This document shows, piece after piece, positions 1-8,106 of a DNA stretch of 64,000 nucleotides (positions within the stretch are counted from its first letter, which is position 1; each line of letters begins with the position of its first letter). The DNA is from Acidovorax sp. YS12. GTDB lineage: Bacteria > Pseudomonadota > Gammaproteobacteria > Burkholderiales > Burkholderiaceae_C. The notes under the pieces were generated by a model. The model worked only from the letters and a program-made list of their open reading frames with translations, was not told the DNA's origin and ran no database searches. A program made the position numbers and the translations under genes. The DNA lies in assembly GCA_021496925.1 (NCBI GenBank), contig CP053915.1:1178001-1242000 (forward strand). The letters are read 5' to 3'.

Positions 1-26
1 GCGAGATGCTGCACGCCTCGCTGTAG
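1..26 (+). CDS. Possible C-terminal tail of an upstream gene (partial)
   Basis: One frame is open from the window edge and ends at a TAG at 24-26, giving the short tail EMLHASL. It would converge on the HDOD gene, with a copy of the dispersed hairpin repeat lying just after the stop, which is where this repeat sits after several other genes here. Only eight codons are visible, so no function can be given and the frame itself is uncertain. Confidence 0.3.
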
Positions 27-35
27 CCGGGACTT

Positions 36-86
36 CTTTTTTGATAGCTGCCAGCGCTTTCTGGCAAAGGGCTGGAGGCCTATTTC
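36..86 (+). repeat. Dispersed hairpin repeat, copy 1 (intergenic)
   Basis: It has a short T run, the core GATAGCTGCCAGCGCTT, a short loop and a complementary half ending GGCTGGAGGCC. The CCAGC/GCTGG halves can form a stem. It lies between the possible upstream stop codon and the convergent HDOD gene. This is one of ten clear copies in the window. Confidence 0.8.
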
Positions 87-110
87 CCTCGAAATCGAGG
101 GAACGGGCCG

Positions 111-935
111 TCACACATAGTCGCCCGCGTCCGGCCGCGCCGTCCAGTCGATCGGGTCCTGCTGCAGCACCATGTCGATGTCCAGCCCCAGCGCCAGCCC
201 GACCTCGCCCGGAAAGGACACGGCCAGCTCCTTCTCGCCCCAGCCGACCTCGCGCGCGCGGGCGCGCCAGGCCGCCAGGTGCAGCACCCCGGCCAGCGGC
301 TCGTACACGTCGTTGTCGAAGGGCGCGCTGAGGTAGCGCAGCGCATCCACCACCACCTCGGGCAACTGCCAGCGGCGCGCCATGGCGGCGCTGACCTGGG
401 CGTAGCAGTAGCCGAAGATGCGCTGCTCGATCTTGGCGCGGCGCGGGTCGAACGGCGGCACCAGCGTGTCCACCGACTGCGCCTTGTCGGTATCCGCCAG
501 GTGCAGCACGATCTCGCCCAGGCCATGCAGCAGGCCGGCGGTGTAGGCGGCGATCTGGTTGTGGTGCACGAAGCCCGCGAGCGAGCGCGCCATCTTGGCG
601 GTGTTCAGGCTGTAGCGCCAGAACTGCTGCAGGTTCACGCCCGGCACCGTGCGCGAGGCCGCGCCCAGCGGCGCCGCCGCCACCAGCGCGCGCAGCTGCG
701 CCGTGCCCAGCAGGGCCAGCGCCTCGGGCACGCCGACGATCTGCCGCGGCGCCTGGAAGGCGGCCGAGTTGGCCTGCTCCAGCAGGCGCGCGGACAGGCC
801 CGGATCGATGCCGAAGAGCTGGTTGACCCGCCGCAGATTGGGCTCCGCCGGGGCCAGCGCATTCATCAGCAGCGCCACCGTGCGCGGCATGCAGGGCAAG
901 GCGACGGGGGTCGCCAGCAGGGCGTTGATCTCCAT
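111..935 (-). CDS. HDOD domain-containing protein
   Basis: This 274-aa soluble protein is almost entirely one HDOD domain, a catalytically degraded relative of HD phosphohydrolases found in bacterial signalling proteins. Visible features are the N-terminal helical part with LPCMPRTVALL and NQLFGIDPGLSARLLEQAN, then the core with AAYTAGLLHGLGEIVL, where an active HD enzyme would carry its metal-binding HD pair. No receiver, GGDEF or EAL domain is attached. It stands alone: tex, on the same strand, ends 57 bp away beyond the start of this gene. Family members act in chemotaxis, biofilm or stress signalling, but a specific role cannot be read from the sequence. Confidence 0.85.
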   Translation of the reverse strand: MEINALLATPVALPCMPRTVALLMNALAPAEPNLRRVNQLFGIDPGLSARLLEQANSAAFQAPRQIVGVPEALALLGTAQLRALVAAAPLGAASRTVPGVNLQQFWRYSLNTAKMARSLAGFVHHNQIAAYTAGLLHGLGEIVLHLADTDKAQSVDTLVPPFDPRRAKIEQRIFGYCYAQVSAAMARRWQLPEVVVDALRYLSAPFDNDVYEPLAGVLHLAAWRARAREVGWGEKELAVSFPGEVGLALGLDIDMVLQQDPIDWTARPDAGDYV

Positions 936-992
936 GGAAGGCCTGAGTGGGGGTGCCCGCGATTATGTACCGCAGGCACCTTTTGTTACCGC

Positions 993-3371
993 TCAGCGCC
1001 CGCGCTGTTGCAGCTTGGCGAATGCCGAGGCCATGGCGCCCTGCGGCGCGGGCTCGTTCGTGCGGCGCTGCGGCGCGGCGTAGCCGCGGCCCGCGCCCTC
1101 GAAGCGGTTGTCGCGCGGCCCGTCGCGGCGCGCGGGGGTGGCGTCGAGCCGCATGGTCAGGCTGATGCGCTTGCGCGCCGCGTCCACCTCCAGCACCTTC
1201 ACCTTGACGATCTGCCCGGTCTTGACCACCTCGCGCGCGTCGCTCACGAACTTGTTGGCCAACTGGCTCACGTGCACCAGCCCGTCCTGGTGCACGCCCA
1301 GGTCGACGAAGGCGCCGAACTGCGCCACGTTGCTCACCGTGCCCTCCAGCACCATGCCTTCCTTGAGGTCGGCGATGTCTTCCACGCCCTCGTTGAAGCG
1401 CGCCACCTTGAAGTCGGGGCGCGGGTCGCGGCCGGGCTTTTCCAGCTCGGCCAGGATGTCCTTCACCGTGATGGGGCCGAATTTCTCGCTGGCGAACAGC
1501 TCGGGGCGCAGGGTCTTGAGCATGTCGGCGCGGCCCATCAGCTCGGCCACGGGCTTGCCGGTCTTCTCGATGATCTGCTGCACCACGGGGTAGGTCTCGG
1601 GGTGCACGCCGGTCATGTCCAGCGGGTTCTCGCCGTCGCGGATGCGCAGGAAGCCCGCTGCCTGCTCGAAGGTCTTGGCGCCCAGGCCGCTGACTTCCAT
1701 GAGCTGCTTGCGGCTCCTGAACGCGCCGTTGGACTCGCGCCAGCGCACCACCGACTTGGCCACGCTGCCCGACAGGCCCGACACGCGCGACAGCAGCGGC
1801 ACGCTGGCGGTGTTCAGGTCGACGCCGACGGAGTTCACGCAATCCTCGACCACGGCGTCCAGCGTGCGCGCCAGCTCGCTCTGGTTCACGTCGTGCTGGT
1901 ACTGGCCCACGCCAATGCTCTTGGGCTCGATCTTCACCAGCTCGGCCAGCGGGTCCTGCAGGCGGCGCGCGATGCTGGCGGCGCCGCGCAGGCTCACGTC
2001 CACGTCGGGCATTTCCTGCGAGGCGTATTCGCTGGCGCTGTAGACCGAGGCGCCGGCCTCGCTCACCACTATCTTTTCAATAGCTGGCAGCGCTTGCCCC
2101 GTAGGGTCCGAGGCCTGTTTTTGCATCAATTTGATGAGGTCGGCGGCGAGCTTGTCGGTCTCGCGGCTGGCCGTGCCGTTGCCGATGGCGATGAGCTGCA
2201 CGCCATGCTTCATGCACAGTCGGCCCAGCACGGCCAGGCTGCCGCCCCAGTCGCGGCGCGGCTCGTGCGGGTAGACGGTGGCGGTCTCCACCAGCTTGCC
2301 GGTGCGGTCCACCACGGCCACCTTGACGCCGGTGCGGATGCCCGGATCCAGCCCCATCACGGCGCGCGGGCCGGCGGGCGCGGCCAGCAGCAGGTCGCGC
2401 AGGTTGTCGGCGAAGACCTTGATGGCCACCTTCTCGGCCTCTTCGCGCAGGCGCGAGAACAGGTCGCGCTCGGTCGAGAGGCTGAGCTTCACGCGCCAGG
2501 TCCAGGCCACGCACTTGCGCAGCAGGTCGTCGCTCTTGCGGCCCGCGTGGCTCCAGCCCAGGTGCAGGGCGATGCGGCCTTCGGCGATGCTGGGCTGGCC
2601 CGGCTCGGGCTCCACGGGCAGCACCAGCTTGGCTTCCAGAATCTCCAGCGCGCGGCCGCGGAACACAGCCAGCGCACGGTGCGAGGGCACGCGGCCAATC
2701 GGTTCGTCGTACTCGAAGTAGTCGCGGAACTTGGCCACCTCGGGGTCGTTCTCGTTCTTGCCCTCGACCTTCTTGGAGCGCAGCAGCCCCTCGGCCCACA
2801 GCCATTCGCGCAGCGACTGCACCAGCACGGCGTCCTCGGCCCAGCGCTCGGAGAGGATGTCGCGCACGCCGTCGAGCACGGCGAAGGTGGTCGAGAAATC
2901 CGGCCCCGGCTTGCCGTCGTCGAGCGTGGTGGCGGGCTGGCAGAAGGCCTGTGCCTCGGCGTGCGGATCCAGCGCCGGATCGGCCAGCAGCTTGTCGGCC
3001 AGCGGCTCGATGCCGAATTCGCGCGCGATCTGGCCCTTGGTGCGGCGCTTCTGCTTGAAGGGCAGGTAGATGTCCTCCAGCTCCTGCTTGGTCGGCGCGG
3101 CGGCGATCTGCGCGCGCAGGGCATCGGTCAGCTTGCCCTGCTCGTCGATCGCCTTGAGCACGCTCACGCGGCGCTCTTCCAGCTCGCGCAGGTAGGCCAG
3201 GCGCGCCTCCAGCTCGCGCAGCTGCACATCGTCCAGGCCGCCGGTCACCTCCTTGCGGTAGCGCGCGATGAAGGGCACGGTGGCCCCGCCGTCGAGCAGC
3301 TCCACGGCGGAGCGCACCTGGGATTCGGTAATCTTGATTTCTGCGGCCAACTGCCGGACGATTTGCTGCAT
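993..3371 (-). CDS. tex: Tex family transcription accessory / S1 RNA-binding protein
   Basis: The 792-aa product (E. coli relative about 773 aa) has the full Tex layout: an N-terminal helical domain (FIARYRKEVTGG), a YqgF/RuvC-like domain (MGLDPGIRTGVKVAV), helix-hairpin-helix segments (GVDLNTASVPLLSRVSGL) and a C-terminal S1 domain (GTVSNVAQFGAFVDLGVHQDGLVHVSQL) followed by a basic tail. Tex binds nucleic acid and is linked to transcription fidelity and virulence-gene expression in other bacteria. The start at MQQIVRQLAAEIK is chosen because the homology begins there; the frame stays open further upstream but the extra residues look non-coding. Between GTASRET and VVSEAGASVYSAS the protein has about 11 residues more than the E. 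coli relative, exactly where a copy of the dispersed repeat sits. It is divergent from the DUF72 gene. Confidence 0.95.
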   Translation of the reverse strand: MQQIVRQLAAEIKITESQVRSAVELLDGGATVPFIARYRKEVTGGLDDVQLRELEARLAYLRELEERRVSVLKAIDEQGKLTDALRAQIAAAPTKQELEDIYLPFKQKRRTKGQIAREFGIEPLADKLLADPALDPHAEAQAFCQPATTLDDGKPGPDFSTTFAVLDGVRDILSERWAEDAVLVQSLREWLWAEGLLRSKKVEGKNENDPEVAKFRDYFEYDEPIGRVPSHRALAVFRGRALEILEAKLVLPVEPEPGQPSIAEGRIALHLGWSHAGRKSDDLLRKCVAWTWRVKLSLSTERDLFSRLREEAEKVAIKVFADNLRDLLLAAPAGPRAVMGLDPGIRTGVKVAVVDRTGKLVETATVYPHEPRRDWGGSLAVLGRLCMKHGVQLIAIGNGTASRETDKLAADLIKLMQKQASDPTGQALPAIEKIVVSEAGASVYSASEYASQEMPDVDVSLRGAASIARRLQDPLAELVKIEPKSIGVGQYQHDVNQSELARTLDAVVEDCVNSVGVDLNTASVPLLSRVSGLSGSVAKSVVRWRESNGAFRSRKQLMEVSGLGAKTFEQAAGFLRIRDGENPLDMTGVHPETYPVVQQIIEKTGKPVAELMGRADMLKTLRPELFASEKFGPITVKDILAELEKPGRDPRPDFKVARFNEGVEDIADLKEGMVLEGTVSNVAQFGAFVDLGVHQDGLVHVSQLANKFVSDAREVVKTGQIVKVKVLEVDAARKRISLTMRLDATPARRDGPRDNRFEGAGRGYAAPQRRTNEPAPQGAMASAFAKLQQRGR
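2073..2122 (+). repeat. Dispersed hairpin repeat, copy 2 (inside tex, in frame)
   Basis: It contains CAATAGCTGGCAGCGCTTG, then a diverged loop and GAGGCCTGTTTTT. It runs antisense to tex and is translated as roughly QASDPTGQALPAIEK, with no stop and no frame change. It lies just before the conserved VVSEAGASVYSAS block. Confidence 0.7.
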
Positions 3372-3472
3372 GTGCCTTGCGGGACTCGGGAAAATGCGAA
3401 GCGCGGGAGTTTGCCATAGCGCGGCGGATGCCCCCGGCCCCAAGGCCCGCCAGGCGGCCACGCCCACAATCG

Positions 3473-4531
3473 ATGACCTTTTTGATGCAGGACGACCTCT
3501 TCGGCGCCACGCCGCCCCAGCCCACCGCCCCCGCCCAGACCCGCGCCCAAGCCCCCGCGCGCCGTGCCGGCATCCAGCCCGTGGCATGGGACGACGCCCT
3601 GCACGCGCTGGCCCGCCGCCTGCCGCCGCTGCTGCGCCTGGGCACTTCGTCGTGGAGCTATCCCGGCTGGCAGGGCCTGGTGTGGGAAGGCGCGCATTCC
3701 GAGCCCACGCTGGCCAAGAAGGGGCTGCCCGTGTACGCCCAGCACCCGCTGCTGCGCACCGTGAGCATCGACCGCAGCTTCTACCGCCCCTTGAGCGCCA
3801 GCGACTACCTGCGCTACGCGGAGCAGGTGCCGGCGGATTTCCGCTTCGTCGTCAAGGCGCCCAGCCTCGTCACCGACGCCCTGGTGCGCAGCGAGGACGG
3901 CCAGGGGCGCGCGCCCAACCCGGCCTTTCTCGACCCGCAGCTGGCCGCGCAGGAGTTCGTGGCGCCCGCGCTCGAAGGACTGGGCGCGCGCACCGGCGCG
4001 CTGGTGTTCCAGCTCAGCCCCCTGCCCTGGCAGCAGCTCGAGCGCCTGCCCGCGGTGCTGGAGCGCCTGCGCGCCATGCTGCAGGCCCAGCCGCCGCTCT
4101 CCGCCCCCGACGCCGTGCTGGCCGTGGAGGTGCGCGACCCCGCCTGGCTGGCGCCCGAGCACCTGCCGCACTTCGCCGACGTGCTGCGCGAGAGCGGCGC
4201 CACCTACTGCCTGGGCCTGCACGCACGCATGCCGCCGCTGCAGGCGCAACTGCCCTTGCTGCGCCGGCTCTGGCCCGGCCCGCTGGTGTGCCGCTGGAAC
4301 CTGCACCCGGCCAACGGCCCGCACGGCTACGAGGACGCGCAAAAGCGCTACGCCCCCTACGACCGCATCCACGACCCCGAGCCGCAACTGCTGGCCGAAC
4401 TGGCGCGGGTGATCGCCGGCACCACGGGGCGCGGCCAGCGCGCCTACGTGACCATCAGCAACCACGCCGAGGGCTGCGCGCCGCTGACCGCAAGGCGCCT
4501 GGCCGAGCAGGTCGTGGCATGCCTGGATTGA
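3473..4531 (+). CDS. DUF72 domain-containing protein
   Basis: This 352-aa soluble protein belongs to the DUF72 (YecE-like) family of TIM-barrel-fold proteins of unknown biochemical role. Recognisable blocks are LRLGTSSWSYPGWQG, TVSIDRSFYRPLSASDY, FRFVVKAPSLVTDA and AVEVRDPAWLAPEHL, with a C-terminal YVTISNHAEGCAPL. Its 352 aa exceed the roughly 240-300 aa common in the family because of an N-terminal Pro/Ala-rich extension. The start could equally be the ATG at 3485 (MQDDLFG). It is divergent from tex with about 100 bp between, and a dispersed repeat begins six bases after its stop. Confidence 0.85.
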   Translation: MTFLMQDDLFGATPPQPTAPAQTRAQAPARRAGIQPVAWDDALHALARRLPPLLRLGTSSWSYPGWQGLVWEGAHSEPTLAKKGLPVYAQHPLLRTVSIDRSFYRPLSASDYLRYAEQVPADFRFVVKAPSLVTDALVRSEDGQGRAPNPAFLDPQLAAQEFVAPALEGLGARTGALVFQLSPLPWQQLERLPAVLERLRAMLQAQPPLSAPDAVLAVEVRDPAWLAPEHLPHFADVLRESGATYCLGLHARMPPLQAQLPLLRRLWPGPLVCRWNLHPANGPHGYEDAQKRYAPYDRIHDPEPQLLAELARVIAGTTGRGQRAYVTISNHAEGCAPLTARRLAEQVVACLD

Positions 4532-4537
4532 CGCTCC

Positions 4538-4589
4538 TGGATTGATAGCTGCAAGCGCTTTTCCGCCAAGGCCAGAAAGCCTTTCTGGC
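4538..4589 (+). repeat. Dispersed hairpin repeat, copy 3 (after the DUF72 gene)
   Basis: It starts TTGATAGCTGCAAGCGCTT just after the DUF72 stop. Its distal half is replaced by a perfect palindrome, GCCAGAAAG / CTTTCTGGC around one central base (4571-4589), which could act as a transcription terminator stem. The ten bases CCTGGATTGA occur at 4522-4531 and again at 4536-4545. Confidence 0.7.
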
Positions 4590-4677
4590 ATGAAACAGGC
4601 ACCGCGTTAACCAGCATCGCCGAGGCCGGTGCAATGGGCGACAATCGACACACCCCCGCCCACAGGAGTGTTCCGCC

Positions 4678-5295
4678 ATGCCCATCCTGCGCCGCCTCTG
4701 GATCGTGCTTGCCCTGCCGGCCTGCGCCTGGGGCCAGGGCGCCCCGCTGGCGCCGAACCAGCCCCATCTGCGGCCCTCCGACGATGGCGCCTACGTCATC
4801 GACACCCAGTCGCGCCTGGCATGGCCGCGCTGCGTCGAAGGCATGGCATGGACGGGCAGCACCTGCATGGGCACGCCGCGCACGCTCACGCACGCGCAGG
4901 CCCTGGTGCTGGCCACGCAGCGCTGGAAGGCCGAAGGCGTGCGCTGGCGCCTGCCGCGCGTGCCCGAGCTGCGCCGCCTGGTGGACAAGAGTGCCCAGCC
5001 CCCGGGCCTGAACCCGCGCCTGTTCCCGCGCGCGCCGGCCGACTGGCACTGGACCGCCACGGCCAACGTGAACACTTCCACCGTCAACCCCTACGCCTAT
5101 GGCAACGTGGCGCGCGGCGGCCAGGGCGAGAGCAACCTGTCGCTGGTGCAGGGCTGGGCCGTGGACACCGGCAGCGGCGAGGCGCGCTCCGACTTCGGCC
5201 GGGGCACGCCGCTGTACGTGCGCCTGGTGCGCCCCGCGCCGCAGCCGCCCCAGCCCGAGGCGGCGGCGGACGGCGAGGACGAAGAAGACGACTGA
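4678..5295 (+). CDS. Exported Lcl C-terminal domain (DUF1566) protein
   Basis: The product is 205 aa with a cleavable signal peptide (MPILRRLWIVLALPACAWG). The body is an Lcl_C/DUF1566 domain: an RLAWPRCVEGMAW start, a pair of cysteines (RCVEGM and STCMG), WRLPRVPELRRLVD, and WHWTATANVN near the centre, ending in YVRLVR. The last 20 residues are acidic (EAAADGEDEEDD). The domain is found in exported proteins, including collagen-like and adhesin proteins, but its function is not established. The gene is followed at 17 bp by the convergent DUF3089 lipoprotein gene. Confidence 0.75.
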   Translation: MPILRRLWIVLALPACAWGQGAPLAPNQPHLRPSDDGAYVIDTQSRLAWPRCVEGMAWTGSTCMGTPRTLTHAQALVLATQRWKAEGVRWRLPRVPELRRLVDKSAQPPGLNPRLFPRAPADWHWTATANVNTSTVNPYAYGNVARGGQGESNLSLVQGWAVDTGSGEARSDFGRGTPLYVRLVRPAPQPPQPEAAADGEDEEDD

Positions 5296-5312
5296 CCCCG
5301 GCCAAACCGGCA

Positions 5313-6683
5313 CTACCGCCCGCTGCTGCCCTGCGTGATGCGCAGCGCCAGTTCCCCATGGTCGGTGCCGCTGGCGTTGCCGGCACGCAAGTGAACCGGA
5401 TAGACACCGGGGTGCTGCGGCGTGCCGGTGATGACGCCCGTTTCCGCATCCAGCGCCAGGCCGGGCGGCAGCCCCTCGGCGGCAAAGCGCGCCGGGCGCG
5501 GCTGCGCCGCGATGCGCCAGTGGAACGGCTCGCCGGCCCGCGCCGTGGCCGTGGAGAGCGGCCCCAGCAGCGGATGGCCCACCTGGTCGCGCTGGCGCAG
5601 AAAGGCCGCCAGGCGCAGGCGGGCGTTCTCGCGCAGGTCGAGCCAGAACAGGCTGATGTCGAAGACGTGGAAGTTGCCGGCCTCGAACACGCCGCCGTCG
5701 TTGAACAGCTCGGGCGGCAGCGGATCGGGGCGCACGAAGGCGTAGCGGCCATCGTCGCGCACCTCCAGCCATTGCCCGCGCGGCTGCGTGAAGTGGCTGC
5801 CCGCGACGCCGAAAGGCACCGCGCCGCGGTGGCGGCTGGCGGGCGTGCGCGGTTCGTCCGCGTTCCAGCTCACCGGGTTGATGCTGGCCAGCAGCGCCCC
5901 CGCTGCCGCCACCACCCAGCGCTGGCGCGCGGCGTTCCAGTAGGCGTTCTTCCCCCAGGCCGCCAGATCCGCCGCGCCGCCCTCGCCGAACACGCCCCAG
6001 ACGGCGGCGCAGCCGGTCTGCGCCGCCCGCGTGCAGGCGGGGATGCGCGTCAGGTCCTGCGTGAACACCGTGCGCGGAATGGGCTGGCCCGGCAGGTAGG
6101 CTGCCACCAGGCGCAGTTCCAGCGGCGTGCCCTGGATGGCCTCCGACAGCAGGCGCTGCGCATGGCTGGCGCCCTGGCTGTGGCCAACGAGAAAGAACGG
6201 CAGCCCCTGGTTGTAGTGCGCTGCGTAGTACGCGAAGGCGCGGCGCACGTCGGCATAGGCGCGGTTGCTGGGCGCCTGCTGCGCCTCTTCGTCCAGGCCG
6301 TAGGTCGGCAGCGTGATCTGGCGGTAGCGCGGCGCGTACACCCGCGCCACGCCGTTGAAGGGCGTGGCCTGCGCCATCAGCATCAGCCGCCCCTGAGCCT
6401 CGGCCTGCGGGTCGTCGATGGGCGCGTTGCGCACGTCGGCGCGCATGCTGGTCGTCGGGTGCACGTAGAACACGTCGGCATGGGCGTAACGCTGCAGATC
6501 GAGGAAGCCGCCGCCCTTGGGCGTCAGCGCGGCGGCGGAGGGCTGGCCGGGCAGCGCCAGCCAGTGCGCGGCGCGGGCGTAGTCGATGGGCGCCCGGTCC
6601 GGCGTGCTGGCGCAGCCCGCGATCAGGGCGCAAACAGCCAGCGCCAGCGGGCGCAGGAGCGGGAAACGGCGAAGGGTCGTCAT
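5313..6683 (-). CDS. DUF3089 domain lipoprotein (alpha/beta-hydrolase fold)
   Basis: The product is 456 aa. The start at MTTLRRFPLL is preceded by an AAGGAA ribosome site and gives a lipoprotein signal peptide ending LIAGC. The next ~270 residues match DUF3089, an alpha/beta-hydrolase-like family: GGFLDLQRYAHADVFYVHPTT, then ARVYAPRYRQITL, then the nucleophile elbow FLVGHSQGASHAQRLL. The C-terminal part (from about residue 370) resembles an immunoglobulin-like / putative-Ig domain (EPFHWRIAAQPRP, LPPGLALDAETGVITGTPQHPG). It is probably an outer-membrane or periplasmic esterase-like protein with unknown substrate. It converges with the Lcl gene and is divergent from the hydrolase at 6877. Confidence 0.82.
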   Translation of the reverse strand: MTTLRRFPLLRPLALAVCALIAGCASTPDRAPIDYARAAHWLALPGQPSAAALTPKGGGFLDLQRYAHADVFYVHPTTSMRADVRNAPIDDPQAEAQGRLMLMAQATPFNGVARVYAPRYRQITLPTYGLDEEAQQAPSNRAYADVRRAFAYYAAHYNQGLPFFLVGHSQGASHAQRLLSEAIQGTPLELRLVAAYLPGQPIPRTVFTQDLTRIPACTRAAQTGCAAVWGVFGEGGAADLAAWGKNAYWNAARQRWVVAAAGALLASINPVSWNADEPRTPASRHRGAVPFGVAGSHFTQPRGQWLEVRDDGRYAFVRPDPLPPELFNDGGVFEAGNFHVFDISLFWLDLRENARLRLAAFLRQRDQVGHPLLGPLSTATARAGEPFHWRIAAQPRPARFAAEGLPPGLALDAETGVITGTPQHPGVYPVHLRAGNASGTDHGELALRITQGSSGR

Positions 6684-6876
6684 CGTGCACTTCCTTGGCC
6701 GCGCGGGGCCGTGCGCGGCACGCCCCTTGTACCGGCCAGTGCACGCCGCGGGCAAGCGGGCTGCCCCTGAGCCGCCCGGCTTTCTTGATGCCACGCAAGC
6801 CCCTGGGCAGGCGCGGTTGCCATGGCCTGGAGGCGTGGATAGAGTTTTTTCCCGGTTCGTCCCCGAGGAGGTTTCA

Positions 6877-8103
6877 ATGGCCAGCAGCCTGGAGCGCGGT
6901 CGCACGCGCGTGGTCGGCTTCGCCGACGCGGAAATGGAATTCCAGCTCATCCGGCAGATGGGCGCGGCGCGCTACGGCGGCGCAGCGGTGGGCGAATGCC
7001 TGGCGCTGGCGCAGCGCATCGAAAGCGGCATGCCCGCCAGCTGGGTGTCCGCCTTCGCCGATGCCGCCGTCCGCCAGGAGGCCGACGCGCAACGCCGCGC
7101 CGCGCGCGGCCACGCCGTGAGCGCGCACGACCAGTACCTGGTGGCCAGCAACAGCTACCGCGCGGCCGAGTACTACTGCGGCATCGCCGACCCCCGGCAC
7201 GCGCAGTTCGGCCAGCGCAGCCGCGCCTGCCTTCTCGCCGCCATGCAGTTGCAGGGCCATCCCTTCGAGGCCCTCACGCTGGTGCTGGACGGCACCCCGC
7301 TGCCCGCCTACCGCGTGCGCCCGGCCAGCGCGGGCGACGCGCCGTGCAAGACGCTGATGATCGTCAGCGGCTACGACGGCACGCTGGAGGAAACCTACCT
7401 GGCCTACGGCCGCGCCGCGCTCGAACGCGGCTACCAGTTGCTGCTGTTCGCCGGCCCCGGGCAGATGGACACCATGCGCTGGCACCCCCACCTGGCCTTC
7501 ATACCCGAGACCGAGCGCGTGGCGGCCCTGGCGCTGGACTACCTGCTGGCGCGCCCGGACACCGACGCCGCGCGGCTGGCGCTGATGGGCATCAGTTTCG
7601 GCGGCTACTTCGCCACCCGCATGGCGGCGCACGAGCCGCGCATCCGCGCGCTGATCGCCAATTCGCCCATCGTCGATCTGCACGCCTACATGGTCTCGTT
7701 CGTCGGCTTCGACCCGGCGCAACTGCCCGACGCGGAGGACTTCCGGCTGGCCGATATCGACCACATCCCCGACAGCGTGGCGCCGCCGCAGACGCGCGAG
7801 ATGATGCGCAACCTGATCCTGCGCTTCGGCCAGGACAGCTTCAAGCGCACCTACCAGCGGCTGCGCGATTTCTGCGTCGATGGCGAGGGCCTGGCACGCA
7901 TCCGCTGCCCGGCGCTGGGCCTGGTGGGCAGCGGCGAAGGCGCCGAACCCCTGGCGCAGCATGCGCGCTTCCTGCGCCAGGTGGCGGGCGCCGAGGGCCA
8001 TGTGTTCGGCCCCGAGGAAGGGGCCGAGGGCCATTGCCAGTCGGGCAACCTGGCGTTTTCGGCGGCGGTCGCGCTCGACTGGCTCGACGAAGCCCTGGAC
8101 TGA
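6877..8103 (+). CDS. Alpha/beta hydrolase family protein
   Basis: This 408-aa cytoplasmic protein starts at an ATG preceded by a strong GAGGAGG ribosome site. It has an N-terminal helical cap (about residues 1-130) and a C-terminal hydrolase domain. The nucleophile elbow GISFGGYF carries the serine, and a histidine lies in EGHCQSGN near the C-terminus. The layout resembles the EstA/FrsA and dipeptidyl-aminopeptidase-like hydrolases that include C-C bond hydrolases. A substrate cannot be inferred. It ends three bases before the convergent end of the short-chain dehydrogenase cluster, so it is probably transcribed alone. Confidence 0.82.
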   Translation: MASSLERGRTRVVGFADAEMEFQLIRQMGAARYGGAAVGECLALAQRIESGMPASWVSAFADAAVRQEADAQRRAARGHAVSAHDQYLVASNSYRAAEYYCGIADPRHAQFGQRSRACLLAAMQLQGHPFEALTLVLDGTPLPAYRVRPASAGDAPCKTLMIVSGYDGTLEETYLAYGRAALERGYQLLLFAGPGQMDTMRWHPHLAFIPETERVAALALDYLLARPDTDAARLALMGISFGGYFATRMAAHEPRIRALIANSPIVDLHAYMVSFVGFDPAQLPDAEDFRLADIDHIPDSVAPPQTREMMRNLILRFGQDSFKRTYQRLRDFCVDGEGLARIRCPALGLVGSGEGAEPLAQHARFLRQVAGAEGHVFGPEEGAEGHCQSGNLAFSAAVALDWLDEALD

Positions 8104-8106
8104 ACC

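Noticed and set aside
36..86. Hairpin repeats as insertion sequences or attachment sites
   Set aside because: They are only ~50 bp, encode no transposase, and have no integrase gene or tRNA nearby.
279..3419. A 1046-codon open frame on the plus strand opposite tex
   Set aside because: Its protein is His/Gln/Arg/Ala-rich with no domain, the usual mirror of a GC-rich gene; tex on the minus strand has clear homology throughout.
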